Part shown: positions 55,639 through 64,000 of the stretch, one piece after another
Position numbering within the stretch: the first letter of the stretch is position 1
Layout: every line of letters begins with the position of its first letter
Origin: Nostoc sphaeroides
GTDB lineage: Bacteria; Cyanobacteriota; Cyanobacteriia; Cyanobacteriales; Nostocaceae
Direction of reading: 5' to 3'
Length of the DNA stretch: 64,000 bases
Assembly: GCF_003443655.1 (NCBI RefSeq)
Contig: NZ_CP031941.1
Location: 1,545,501-1,609,500 of the forward strand
Position numbers and translations under genes: made by a program
The notes under the pieces: model-generated
The model's input: the letters and a program-made list of their open reading frames with translations, nothing else
What the model was told of the DNA's origin: nothing
Database searches by the model: none

Positions 55639-55826
55639 ATTTGCATCTCAATTATTACCAACAATTAATCATCTCACGAATGGGCAACATGCTACACATC
55701 ACGTCTTTCGGGTTATTATTTTCTATCTAAAGGAAGTGCCAAGCCTTCTTAGACTACGCCATAATGTGGGTATGGGAACATGTCTAGAAAATTTTATCCA
55801 AAATAGTTAAACCCCAAGAGTTGAAA

Positions 55827-56627
55827 ATGCCTAACAATATCAAACAACAAATTCAAGCAGACCTGCAACAAGCTAAAGAAACTGGACAATTAAGAACTGA
55901 ACGGATTCGAGAAATTGTAAAATCCGCAGTTTCTCAAGTAGCTTCTGAGTTTAAACAAGGTTCTAGTGAAGTTCGTAGCATTGTGAGAGATGCTGTTTCT
56001 GCTGTAATTGACAACTTCCAAGAAAAAGGTGGCGAACTCAAAGATGAAGTGACAGCTTCCATTGAAGGAGCGCTGGAAGGAATTAATAGCCAAAGACACC
56101 AAAACATTGTTAGAACTCAGACAGATATCAAGCGGCTACAGGCTCAACTTGATGGTGAAGAAGAACAACTCCAGCAAGAGGTTGATGTAATTTTGGCAGA
56201 AATTGAGGAGACGGGTAAGGAAAAACCTGCTAGTACCAAAACTGCCATTGATTCTGCTGTCAATGCTATTAAAGATAGTGATGAAGTCGGATTGTTAAAG
56301 AAACGTTACGCCCAACTGCAAGCACAGCTAGCCATTGTTCGAGCTAATATGGCTGCACGCTATGGCGGACGTAATATGGAAGTTCAAGATTATCTAGACG
56401 AGGCTAAACACTGGTATGATAAAGCTCGTCCTCAAGCCGAATCTATGGCTGTGCAGGTAGAAGAGAAGCGATCGCAGCTTGAAGATAAACTGGGTGAAGC
56501 TGGTACATCTTTAGCGAGAAAAGAGCGCCAAATCAAACAAACATTGAGAGAGTTACTCTTAACGGCGGCTGACTTATTCAAAGATAAGGAACCTGCTAAT
56601 AAAGAGCGCGAGACTATTCATAAATAG
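55827..56627 (+). CDS. Long coiled-coil protein (apolipoprotein-like)
   Basis: The 266-residue protein, starting MPNNIKQQIQADLQQAKETG, is nearly all helical and charged. It has repeated amphipathic 11/22-residue patterns in the first 90 residues (SEVRSIVRDAVSAVIDNF, ELKDEVTASIEGALEGI) and a coiled coil from about 95 to 245. Such proteins occur in cyanobacteria without assigned function; amphipathic helices suggest membrane or polyphosphate/lipid surface association (inference). No signal peptide is seen. An in-frame TTG two codons earlier is not preferred. Confidence 0.7.
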   Translation: MPNNIKQQIQADLQQAKETGQLRTERIREIVKSAVSQVASEFKQGSSEVRSIVRDAVSAVIDNFQEKGGELKDEVTASIEGALEGINSQRHQNIVRTQTDIKRLQAQLDGEEEQLQQEVDVILAEIEETGKEKPASTKTAIDSAVNAIKDSDEVGLLKKRYAQLQAQLAIVRANMAARYGGRNMEVQDYLDEAKHWYDKARPQAESMAVQVEEKRSQLEDKLGEAGTSLARKERQIKQTLRELLLTAADLFKDKEPANKERETIHK

Positions 56628-56661
56628 ACTGGACTGCTTTTTCACAAAAACTCTGATACAT

Positions 56662-56895
56662 GTAGGGGCACGGCAATGCCGTGCCCCTACCAACGTATTT
56701 GTATAATTATTAAATACTCAGCTTTCTTAGGGTGCGTTAGGACGTGTTTTCAAACTACTCGTTTACCCTTTTAACTTCTTTCTTTCTTTGCGGACTTTGC
56801 GGACTTTGCGGTTCGTTTTTATTTCTTGTACTTAATAGCGTTTCCCGGCAAGCGTGACGTACACTCGTAGGGGCACGGCAATGCCGTGCCCCTAC
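56662..56895. repeat. Two identical 29-bp palindromes
   Basis: The same near-perfect palindrome (starts GTAGGGGCACGGC, ends with its complement) occurs at 56662-56690 and 56867-56895. It resembles the outer arms of the element at 11846-12087. Between them is a CTTTGCGGACTTTGCGG repeat. Confidence 0.88.
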
Positions 56896-57057
56896 ACCTT
56901 GCGATATAATTTTGTACCTCATTTGAATGGGAACCGCTATAAATATGGTTTAGCGCATCTTCATACAGAATTGGTATGAGGTACAACTTTGACCTCTCTT
57001 CTAAAAGGAGAGAGGCTTTGAATTTTTCTTCCTTCCCGCGACGAGTTGGGGGTTAGA

Positions 57058-57180
57058 TCTTATAACTCAATACGGTTCAGTTAAGCGCTATTTCTACTAA
57101 ATCGCCGTCTCTATAAGACGCGATAAATCGCCGTCTCTACAAGTGTTTTGGTCTTATCTGAACTGTATTGTCTTATAACT
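57058..57180 (+). mobile_element. MITE-like element, family 2 copy 4, with perfect 10-bp target duplication
   Basis: A 103-bp element (57068-57170) begins CAATACGGTTCAGTTAAG and ends CTTATCTGAACTGTATTG. It is flanked by TCTTATAACT on both sides (57058-57067 and 57171-57180). The interior contains AATCGCCGTCTCT twice around GACGCGATA. It is the same subtype as the copy at 33395, in the opposite orientation. Confidence 0.93.
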
Positions 57181-57204
57181 TCTAATTCTGGTAGAAACTA
57201 AAAT

Positions 57205-57237
57205 GGTGCGTTACGACGCCTAAAGCCATAACGCACC
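57205..57237. terminator. Hairpin downstream of the Pmp3-like gene
   Basis: Arms GGTGCGTTA (57205-57213) and TAACGCACC (57229-57237) lie about 35 bases beyond the stop of the minus-strand gene. No strong T run is present, so the terminator call is moderate. Confidence 0.45.
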
Positions 57238-57270
57238 CCACTCAAGATTCCCTAAAATTCATCTTGCGTA

Positions 57271-57462
57271 TTAGTAAATATTGCCTTCTCTATTCAGTTG
57301 TTCATCATGCTTGGCAATAACCCAAATTGCATGAATACTACCGGGTAGCCAACCTAGAACTGTGAGCAAGATGTTAATAAACAGGGTTGGGCCAACTCCA
57401 ACTGTCAGGAAAACGCCTAAAGGAGGCACTAACAAACCTAGAAGAAAACGAACTAATTTCAT
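57271..57462 (-). CDS. YqaE/Pmp3-family small membrane protein
   Basis: I take the ATG at 57462, giving 63 residues starting MKLVRFLLGLLVPPLGVFLT, because Pmp3-family proteins are normally 50-60 residues and similarity starts there. An in-frame start at 57531 would add a charged leader. Two membrane helices enclose the family motif GPTLFINILLTVLGWLPGSIHAIWV. Members are often induced by salt, cold or membrane stress and affect membrane potential. Confidence 0.88.
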   Translation of the reverse strand: MKLVRFLLGLLVPPLGVFLTVGVGPTLFINILLTVLGWLPGSIHAIWVIAKHDEQLNREGNIY

Positions 57463-57595
57463 GATTTTACCGTATTTTTTGTGATTTTCTTTAACTACAT
57501 TCTGCTCAAGATACCGAATTAGGAAATCCACCTTCGGATATTTATTTGGAGTAGAAACGTAGTAATAAAATTCGTATTTCTACTCCTTCTAATAC

Positions 57596-57994
57596 CTATC
57601 TAGAAGGTAATTCACCTTGTGTTTTTACATCACCACTGCCGGTTAACAGGTTTCTTTCAACAAAGTAGTTGTTAATGAAGGTGTTAGCAAAAGTTAGGAT
57701 CACTGGCCCAAGAAGGAAACCAATAATTCCGCGAACTGCGAACCCAGGAACTAGCACTGCTGCTAACCAGAAACACAAACCGTTGACGACGAGCGAAAAT
57801 GCTCCAAATGATAGAAAGTTAAGTGGTAGAGAAAGAGCAGACAAGACTGGTTTAACTGAACCGTTAATTAAACCAATTACTAAAGCAGCAATCATAGCTG
57901 CGGGAAAGTTAGCAATATTAACGCCTGGAACAACTAAATCGACAATCAACAGGCTCAAAGCTGTAGCTAGGGCGGTTAATAATGGTGTTAACAT
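57596..57994 (-). CDS. Phage_holin_4_2 family membrane protein
   Basis: The 132-residue protein has four membrane helices with the family pattern AALVIGLINGSVKPVLSALSLPLNFLSFG and LVVNGLCFWLAAVLVPGFAV. Despite the name, chromosomal members are not phage holins; the function is unknown. It lies 64 bases upstream of the 57531 frame on the same strand as the Pmp3-like gene and could share its regulation as a stress-membrane unit (inference). Confidence 0.88.
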   Translation of the reverse strand: MLTPLLTALATALSLLIVDLVVPGVNIANFPAAMIAALVIGLINGSVKPVLSALSLPLNFLSFGAFSLVVNGLCFWLAAVLVPGFAVRGIIGFLLGPVILTFANTFINNYFVERNLLTGSGDVKTQGELPSR

Positions 57995-58125
57995 TTTTCT
58001 TACCTAATCACTAGAGATTTTTTGTAACTTCTTATTTCATCTTCAACTATGTGCAGGGTTTTAACCTCTCTTGCAAGATAGAATTTGGTTCTATCGTTAG
58101 GCCGATCATAAAAATATAGCGATTC

Positions 58126-58260
58126 CAATACTGCGTAGGTTTTACTTCAAAAAGCACTCCGAGTAGGTTGGGTTGAGGAACGAAACCCAACATTTTCACG
58201 CTTTGTCGGGTTTCACTACCTTGAACCCAACCTACAAATCTTCTTAACCGATTAATATTG
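58126..58260 (-). mobile_element. MITE-like element, family 1 copy C, supplying the ferredoxin stop codon
   Basis: In reverse orientation the element shows CAATACTGCGTAGGTTTTA at its left side, the AACCCAAC/GTTGGGTT hairpin, and AATCTTCTTAACCG at its right side. The right terminus is degenerate (ATTAATATTG). The element overlaps the last codons and TAA stop of the ferredoxin gene (58252-58254). No clear target duplication remains. Confidence 0.75.
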
Positions 58261-58605
58261 CGATCGCTTAGATTTTCCCGACTCAGGCTTATAATAAAGG
58301 GCTGATTTATACAAGACTTGTTCTTGATGGGTTTCTAAAGTGCAATCAGATAAGGGGTAAGTTACACAAGTCACAACATAACCAGCCTGTATTTCACTTG
58401 GGCGTAGAAATTTTTGCTCGCTTTGATCGACTTCACCACTAATAAGTTTAGCAATACACGCAGAACATTCGCCTTGTTTGCACCCAGATGGTAGGCGGAT
58501 ACCAGCTTCTTCCGCCATATCCAGAATATATTGATCGTCTGGTACTGGAATAGTCCGATCTAATCCAAGTGTAGGATTGATGAATTGAACTTGATAAACT
58601 GCCAT
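58252..58605 (-). CDS. Plant-type [2Fe-2S] ferredoxin
   Basis: The 117-residue protein has the cluster motif LPSGCKQGECSACIAKLISGEVDQSEQ plus the fourth Cys in VVTCVTYPLSDCTLETHQE. It is longer than photosynthetic PetF, with a C-terminal tail ...YYKPESGKSKRSQY, so it is one of the paralogous ferredoxins whose redox partner is unknown. The final residues and the stop codon lie in the end of a MITE-like element. It starts 13 bases after the tex stop, so tex and this gene probably form an operon. Confidence 0.93.
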   Translation of the reverse strand: MAVYQVQFINPTLGLDRTIPVPDDQYILDMAEEAGIRLPSGCKQGECSACIAKLISGEVDQSEQKFLRPSEIQAGYVVTCVTYPLSDCTLETHQEQVLYKSALYYKPESGKSKRSQY

Positions 58606-58618
58606 CTGCTGTTTGTAA

Positions 58619-60778
58619 TTATTGTTTAACTGCTTTCATCGACAAACTAATCCGCTTGAGTTTCTCGTTGATTTCTAGCACCTGCACTTTGACTACTTGT
58701 CCGACTTTGACAACTTTGTTGGGATCGTCTACAAATCTATCAGCAAGTTGGGATATATGCACCAAGCCATCTTGATGTACGCCGATATCAACGAAAGCGC
58801 CGAAGTTGGCGACATTTGTAATCATTCCTTCCAGTTCCATTCCCACCTTTAAGTCCCTGATTTCCTTAATTCCTTCTTTGAAGGTGGCATACTTAAATTC
58901 TGCACGGGGATCTCTACCTGGTTTTTCTAGTTCGCTGAGGATGTCGCGCAGTGTGGGTTCACCGACGCTATGGGTAACATATTTTTTCAGGTTGGTCTTT
59001 TTAAGTTTTTCGGCAATTTGTGTCACCTGATTTAATGGCACATTTAGATCAGATGCGATCGCTTCTACTAGAGAATAACTCTCTGGATGCACTGCTGTAT
59101 TATCTAATGGGTTGTCACCGCCGCGAATCCGCAGAAAACCCGCCGCTTGTTCAAAGGCTTTTGGCCCTAATTTGGGAACTTTCAAAAGTTGTCGGCGATT
59201 TTTAAAGGCTCCATTCTGGTTACGATAGGCGACAATATTATTGGCAACTGTTGCCGTAATCCCAGAGACAGAAGTCAGAAGTTCTTTGGAGGCCATATTC
59301 AAGTCTACGCCGACGTAGTTAACGCAGCTTTCTACAGTCTCATCCAATTTCTTTTTCAGCAACTTCTGATCGACATCGTGCTGATATTGTCCCACACCAA
59401 TGGATTTGGGATCGATTTTCACCAGTTCCGCCAGAGGATCTTGCAAACGACGGCCGATACTAATCGCACCACGCACGGTAATATCTAAATCGGGAAACTC
59501 TTCTAGCGCTACACTACTAGCAGAATATATAGATGCGCCAGATTCATTCACCATCACCTTAACTGGTTTGTGTTCTATGGTTTCCAGTACTTGCGTGACA
59601 AACTCCTCTGTCTCACGGGAGGCTGTACCGTTACCAATGGCGATTAACTCAATCTTGTATTTTTCAATCAGATTTTTGACGGTTTGTGCAGCTTTGGCGC
59701 GTTGTTCAGCAGCTTGGTGAGGAAAAACCGCTTGGTATTCCAAAAATTTCCCGGTTTGGTCGAGAACAGCAACTTTACACCCAGTTCTAAATCCAGGGTC
59801 TATCGCCAAGGTTGGTTTCATTCCTGCTGGTGCAGATAGCAGCAACTCTCGCAGATTAGTTTCAAATGTCTTGATTGATTCCATGTCTGCATAGACTTTA
59901 ATCTCAGAAATTACCTCTCCCATTAGAGAGACTTTCATCAAACGATTGAATGCATCCTTCAACATCGCCTGATAAAAATCCCGAATTGTCCGAACTTTGG
60001 TTTTAATTTCTTTCGACTCAAGATAGTAAAGTACCGTATCTTCATCAAAAGCAATTTCAAAGCTTAATACTTTCTCCGTTTCACCCCGACACAAGGCCAG
60101 CATATTGTGTGGTGCAATATTTGTTACCTTAATTTGATAGTTACGGTACATCTCAAATTTGGTTGTACCTTCAGGATAATCATCTTTGATGCGGGAGACA
60201 AATACCCCTTCTTCAAGAAGATAATCGCGGATATATGCGCGTAATTCAGCTTTTTCAGCCACTTCTTCCGCTAAAATATCAGCAGCACCTTTAAGTGCTT
60301 CTTCTGCTGTTTTTACTCCCTTGGCTTCAGAAATATACTTAGCAGCTTCTTCTTCCAATGAAGCAGTTGCAGCATTTTTGACATTTAGCGACTTGATGAA
60401 TTCCGCTAGTGGTTCGAGTCCTTTTTCTCTGGCGATAGTGGCGCGGGTGCGTCGTTTTGGGCGATAGGGTAAGTATAAATCCTCAAGTTCGGTTTTTTGT
60501 AAGCAGGATGAGATTTTGGCTTTGAGTTCATCTGTGAGTTTACCAAGTTGTGCGATCGCACTTAAAATTACAGATTTTCGTTCTTCCAGTTCTGTTAAAT
60601 AAGTATATCGATCAGCCAGTTCACGTAGTTGCACCTCATTCATCTCATCGGTGCGCTCTTTCCGGTAACGTGCAATAAAGGGAATCGTTGCACCCTCCGC
60701 CAAAAGGGAGAGCGCGTTTTGCACCTGATGGGGTTTGAGGTTGATTTCAGTTGCCAGTAATTGAGGAATGTTCAGCAT
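58619..60778 (-). CDS. tex: Tex family RNA-binding protein with S1 domain
   Basis: The 719-residue protein has the Tex order. The N-terminal helical region has LLAEGATIPFIARYRKERT, then a YqgF/RNase H-like domain (about 320-450) with TLAIDPGFRTGCKVAVLD. The helix-hairpin-helix region has VNYVGVDLNMASKELLTSVSGI and PKLGPKAFEQAAGFLRI. The C-terminal S1 domain (about 645-715) has GMELEGMITNVANFGAFVDIGVHQDGLVH. Tex is a nucleic-acid-binding protein linked to transcription and recovery of stalled complexes. Length is typical. Confidence 0.96.
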   Translation of the reverse strand: MLNIPQLLATEINLKPHQVQNALSLLAEGATIPFIARYRKERTDEMNEVQLRELADRYTYLTELEERKSVILSAIAQLGKLTDELKAKISSCLQKTELEDLYLPYRPKRRTRATIAREKGLEPLAEFIKSLNVKNAATASLEEEAAKYISEAKGVKTAEEALKGAADILAEEVAEKAELRAYIRDYLLEEGVFVSRIKDDYPEGTTKFEMYRNYQIKVTNIAPHNMLALCRGETEKVLSFEIAFDEDTVLYYLESKEIKTKVRTIRDFYQAMLKDAFNRLMKVSLMGEVISEIKVYADMESIKTFETNLRELLLSAPAGMKPTLAIDPGFRTGCKVAVLDQTGKFLEYQAVFPHQAAEQRAKAAQTVKNLIEKYKIELIAIGNGTASRETEEFVTQVLETIEHKPVKVMVNESGASIYSASSVALEEFPDLDITVRGAISIGRRLQDPLAELVKIDPKSIGVGQYQHDVDQKLLKKKLDETVESCVNYVGVDLNMASKELLTSVSGITATVANNIVAYRNQNGAFKNRRQLLKVPKLGPKAFEQAAGFLRIRGGDNPLDNTAVHPESYSLVEAIASDLNVPLNQVTQIAEKLKKTNLKKYVTHSVGEPTLRDILSELEKPGRDPRAEFKYATFKEGIKEIRDLKVGMELEGMITNVANFGAFVDIGVHQDGLVHISQLADRFVDDPNKVVKVGQVVKVQVLEINEKLKRISLSMKAVKQ

Positions 60779-61429
60779 TGAGTGTCTAAAATGAAAAAAT
60801 GAAAATGCTACTTCTAAAGGTAATATGCTAGTACCGCAAGGCGGAAGTCACACATTCACGCATTCACGCATTCAAAAGTTTTGTATATCAAGGCTTTTGC
60901 AAGTTTTAAAATGGTAGCTTGATTTTTGCCGCGCTGTATTAAATTCTGATCCTGGCGCAAGGCCAAAGTTTTAAGCTAATTTACCAGATGATTGCTCACA
61001 AGAGTGCAATTGGCTAAATAGACAAAACCCACCTACGCAGGTTTTAAAGCCTTCCAATTTGTCTGGGTAAACAAGAGTTTGTATAGCATAGCGCAGCTAT
61101 ACTGAGTTGAGATAGTGTTACCGGAAGAGATTTTGCACTCCTCACCAAGCTGCGCCTAGCGTCTGGTAACCTATTGTTAAAGCCAGCTTGGCTCATCATC
61201 GACAACACAAGAAGGAGTTATTAGCCAAGCTTTTGAGCGCTGCTTCTGTCACAAGAATTATTCCAATTTGTGTAAGATACGACGTTGCGTAATCTTGGTT
61301 TTCTATAATATTTATTTCAATGGGCTGTTGTGGCTAAAACCTCATTGGATGTAAAATTAACCACAATTCCAAAAAACAATTTCAGTTTGTTTTATAAGCA
61401 CAACAACTTATAGTTCAGAAGTAAATAAA
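60779..61429. other. Spacer between tex and a small membrane protein gene
   Basis: It has an ATTCACGC repeat at about 60855, and a possible stem GTTACCGG...CTGGTAAC at about 61120-61170 enclosing a CACTCCTCACC sequence. No gene or recognisable RNA could be supported. Confidence 0.4.
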
Positions 61430-61684
61430 ATGGCTTTGTTATTTTTGATACCACTATGCACAGCTTTAGCCACTGGCTACTTCTTTAAAAAGAGTAGCGA
61501 TGAACTTGCATATATTGCAGGTGTATTTGCAGCTATTAGCTTAATTTTTAGTTTAGTATTAGCACCCTGGCAGATTCAGTTTGGATTGTTAATCATTGTC
61601 TTAATTATTACCAATAGACTTTTGCAAGAAAATGAGTCCAAACAAACTCCAAGCAAAGGAGAACAATTTAGAGAAACTAAGTAA
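61430..61684 (+). CDS. Small hypothetical membrane protein
   Basis: The 84-residue protein has two or three hydrophobic segments (FLIPLCTALATGYFF, YIAGVFAAISLIFSLVLAPW, FGLLIIVLIIT) and a polar tail. No family is recognised. It stands alone; a family 1 MITE-like element follows. Confidence 0.6.
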   Translation: MALLFLIPLCTALATGYFFKKSSDELAYIAGVFAAISLIFSLVLAPWQIQFGLLIIVLIITNRLLQENESKQTPSKGEQFRETK

Positions 61685-61828
61685 AAAAAGAGTAAAAAAT
61701 ACACCTGTTTTATACAATTAATCTAAAAAAAGAAGAGCTACTGAAGAACCATAAAGCATAAAGTTTGATAAGAGAATTCAGAAATAGAGTCCTCCGGCTT
61801 ACTTGGTGTCTAAGTTAACCTTAAACTA

Positions 61829-61986
61829 AATTTTGTCTCAATACTGCTCGGTTAAGAAAATTTGTAGGTTGGATTGAACTTTAGTGTTACCCAACAAAGC
61901 CTCGATAATGTTGGGTTTCGTTCCTCAACCCAACCTACATTGGGGTTATTTTTTAGGCAAAACCTACGCAGTATTGAATTTTGTCT
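61829..61986 (+). mobile_element. MITE-like element, family 1 copy D, with perfect 10-bp target duplication
   Basis: A 138-bp element (61839-61976) begins CAATACTGCTCGGTTAAG and ends ACCTACGCAGTATTG, with AATTTTGTCT on both sides (61829-61838 and 61977-61986). The interior hairpin is the same as copy A. Confidence 0.93.
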
Positions 61987-62910
61987 GATATCTCTGAATT
62001 TGAAGATTTTCATGGATAAATAAAAAACGATTCAGACTATAGATTAGCATCTAAGGTTGCTGATAGCAGGATACTTTTATACTAAAATTTCGGTTGTTTA
62101 CACTGTTGTTGAAGTTTCAATTCTGCTTTATGACAGTCTTAACTTTGCATTTTTAGAGTCTGATGCTAAATCGCTCCTTATGCAAGTTTATTAACCAGAA
62201 AGTGGTATATAAATGTACAAATTCTTAAAAATAAAGATTTATCAAGAGGAAAGTGGAGATTTTATAAAGTTTTTGTTTAGGTATATTTTCCTAAAATGAA
62301 TTTTTGATGAAGTGTGGCGATAAATTTGCAACATTGTTTTCTCGTGGTATTCTAGTAAGTGATTATATGTAAAAATTAATTTTGAGATAACGCTCTAGTT
62401 AAAATTACATATAGTTAATAACAATTACACAACACTAATACTAAAGATCATGTAAAAATATCTCAAATCCACTTAACTCAACGTAAGCAAGCTGCGAGTT
62501 GATCGCCAAACGCTAGTTTACATTAGCCTTTATTCTCGTCAAAAACTCGATTTTGACATTCAATAAAATTCAGCAGAAACCTGTAAAGCAAATCACTGTA
62601 GAGTTATCTATCAATGGTTTTCGCTCTCAGCCAGATTTCTGTTATCCATTGTGTTCCGATGTCCAAGAAGAACACCTATGCACACTCAATTTAAGTACAA
62701 ATTTTTATGAATCGGCTGAAGACTAAGCCGAAATTTCGGACATATCTCTGAGCCGGGATAAATTTTATTGCATGTCAGAAAACTAAATAAACACTTCGTG
62801 GAGAAAATGTAAGAACATTTATTAATCCAGCTTAGTGTTTGATGCAGAAGTTAATTGGTTGAGAAGTTAAGTAGTGTCTTCAACAAGATTCCTATAGCAG
62901 GATACAACTG
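61987..62910. other. Gene-poor AT-rich stretch
   Basis: No ORF above chance on either strand and no repeat family recognised. The 63184-63507 stretch, before the transporter pair, is similar. Confidence 0.5.
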
Positions 62911-63183
62911 ATGAAAGTTAATGAATGGATTAATCAAAAATTCTGGAAATCCATTTTTATTCGCTTAACTCCATCTGTTGAACATGCGGGCCGAATCCGA
63001 GTTCAGCAACTTTGTCCACAAATTTGTGACAGAGGACTTAATGTTCCCTATATCTGCATCCACTATGAGATAGATATTGCGATCGCCTACGGCGGGCGGA
63101 TACGCCATCGCACTAAAACTAGTCTAGAAAGATTACTGGCTGATAGCGAAGATATGTGCAATTCACAATTGGGCAAAGCCTAA
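62911..63183 (+). CDS. Doubtful 90-residue ORF
   Basis: The frame MKVNEWINQKFWKSIFIRLT and onward contains four Cys residues and a basic C-terminal half. It has only a weak upstream purine stretch (AGGA), no recognisable family, and a HIP1 motif plus GC-rich repeat-like DNA inside. It may be a chance frame in a gene-poor area. Confidence 0.25.
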   Translation: MKVNEWINQKFWKSIFIRLTPSVEHAGRIRVQQLCPQICDRGLNVPYICIHYEIDIAIAYGGRIRHRTKTSLERLLADSEDMCNSQLGKA

Positions 63184-63507
63184 ATTGATTGTACCAATTA
63201 ACTGTTATGCCTGCGAGTGTAACCCAGTCAGCTAGTTTAACATATTATACTCCGATAATATCGGGCGCTGCCATAATACAGCAACTCTCCTACAAGCTAC
63301 ATAGTATTTAGTTGCTAACTCTTGGATATAAGCTTCAATGATAATTTTGATCTCAGTTCCTTCAACATACCCTTCCTAGTTTTGTTGTCTATTTACTGAA
63401 GTGGAAGTTGAATTGCACAGAAGGCGTGACCGAAATATGAAACGTTCAAAAGGTGGGCTGTTTACTGTCCGGTTCATACCTACTATCTCGATTGAGGCAA
63501 ATGTACT

Positions 63508-63891
63508 ATGAAATCTATCTCGCAAACTTCAAACGTTAAAATAATTCCTTATATTATCCTATTTGTCAGTATTTTATTTAGTATTTCTGGGCAATTGCTG
63601 ATGAAGCATACCATGAGTCATGCAAATGAAGGATTATTTAATTGGGTATTTATTCAAAAATTAGTATTAGCTATTAGTGTTTATTGCTTGGGAGTAATAA
63701 ATTGGATATTAGCTCTACGCTCTGTAAAATTGAGTATTGCTTATCCACTTACTAGTTTAAATTATGTCGGGATACTTTTCGGTTCATACTACTTTTTTAA
63801 TGAAGAGATTACACTAACTCGAATAGCAGGAGTAATCACTATTTTTCTGGGTGTTCTTTTAGTAGTTATTCCCCTAAAAAAATCTAGATAA
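63508..63891 (+). CDS. EamA/SMR-like four-helix transporter subunit
   Basis: The 127-residue protein has four membrane helices. Motifs include ILFSISGQLLMKHTM (helix 1) and LSIAYPLTSLNYVGILFGSYYFFNEEITLTRIAGVITIFLGV cut over helices 3-4, as in small multidrug-resistance/EamA-type half-transporters. Such proteins pair as dimers, and a second similar gene begins 35 bases downstream. They often flip lipid-linked sugars or export small compounds; the substrate is unknown. Confidence 0.82.
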   Translation: MKSISQTSNVKIIPYIILFVSILFSISGQLLMKHTMSHANEGLFNWVFIQKLVLAISVYCLGVINWILALRSVKLSIAYPLTSLNYVGILFGSYYFFNEEITLTRIAGVITIFLGVLLVVIPLKKSR

Positions 63892-63925
63892 ATTTATAGT
63901 AAATCTCATCAATAAAGATTGACAA

Positions 63926-64000
63926 ATGAACATCATTACTTGGCTAGTTTTAATGCTTGTGGTTTTATTCGGAACAACAGCGAACTTATCGCTAAAGTAT
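63926..64000 (+). CDS. Second EamA/SMR-like transporter subunit (partial at window end)
   Basis: From ATG 63926 the frame reads MNIITWLVLMLVVLFGTTAN LSLKY and continues past the window. The first helix with Gly-Thr-Thr-Ala-Asn and Lys at its end resembles the start of the preceding protein (SISGQLLMK). This supports a heterodimeric pair, as in paired SMR or ArnE/ArnF-type systems. Confidence 0.65.
   Translation, partial: MNIITWLVLMLVVLFGTTANLSLKY

Noticed and set aside
57596..57994. Phage holin suggesting a prophage
   Set aside because: The family name is misleading; no other phage genes, integrase or attachment sites are present.
61120..61170. CACTCCTCACC within a stem-forming region, reminiscent of the Yfr1 small RNA core
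   Set aside because: The expected two flanking stem-loops and the terminal T-rich terminator of Yfr1 are not present.

Overview
The window looks like chromosomal DNA of a filamentous, Nostoc/Anabaena-like cyanobacterium. It has many HIP1 octamers (GCGATCGC) and heptameric short tandem repeats of the type known from Nostocales. Its gene content also fits: sucrose synthase, a high-light-inducible (Hli) protein, cytochrome c6, a cyanobacteriochrome-type sensor, a pentapeptide-repeat Ser/Thr kinase and a group 1 sigma factor. Base composition is moderately AT-rich, and genes are mostly short operons or single units separated by repeat-rich spacers.

Layout. 1-5 kb: membrane PAS sensor (cut by the window edge), GH31 alpha-glucosidase, remnant of a Rieske-domain oxidoreductase. 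5-12 kb: squalene/phytoene synthase-family enzyme, Ser/Thr kinase with pentapeptide repeats, a small unlisted 40-codon ORF, a DUF1823 protein, a CBM48-GH13 enzyme. 12-20 kb: DAHP synthase, 2TM protein, polyphosphate-type glucokinase, peptidoglycan-binding protein, sucrose synthase, secreted DUF4360-like protein. 20-29 kb: broken peptide-binding protein, tRNA-Lys, a DXCF-type cyanobacteriochrome kinase-like protein without the phospho-acceptor His, membrane protein plus GHL10-type hydrolase, glycolate oxidase GlcD, a HEPN pair, an orphan antitoxin and a collapsed kinase-WG gene. 29-41 kb: housekeeping core with miaA, gyrB, sigA, hli, a gyrA-type gene, a receiver-only regulator and a TPR protein. 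41-49 kb: a MacA/MacB/TolC-type efflux cluster preceded by twin palindromic operators and a broken small secreted protein gene. 49-58 kb: two methyltransferases, three Uma2-family proteins across the window, VOC proteins, DUF4385, aldo/keto reductase, cytochrome c6, stress-type membrane proteins. 58-64 kb: ferredoxin, Tex, a long gene-poor stretch, and a pair of EamA/SMR-like transporters cut by the window end.

Functionally, several genes deal with alpha-glucan and sucrose turnover (GH31, GH13, polyphosphate glucokinase, SusA). Others deal with light and redox (CBCR, Hli, cytochrome c6, ferredoxin, GlcD) and with export (MacA/MacB/TolC).

The most unusual content is the spacer DNA. I see at least three families of short, non-coding inverted-repeat elements. 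Two have related ends beginning CAATAC and 10-bp direct target duplications that can be read directly at several copies, while their interiors differ strongly. Another insertion splits a small secreted-protein gene and can be removed on paper to restore a 60-codon reading frame exactly. Two tandem arrays share a 21-bp period and a GAG...CTC mini-hairpin, and low-complexity repeats have entered the coding frames of GH31 and gyrA. No CRISPR array, prophage, rRNA or complete transposase gene was seen.
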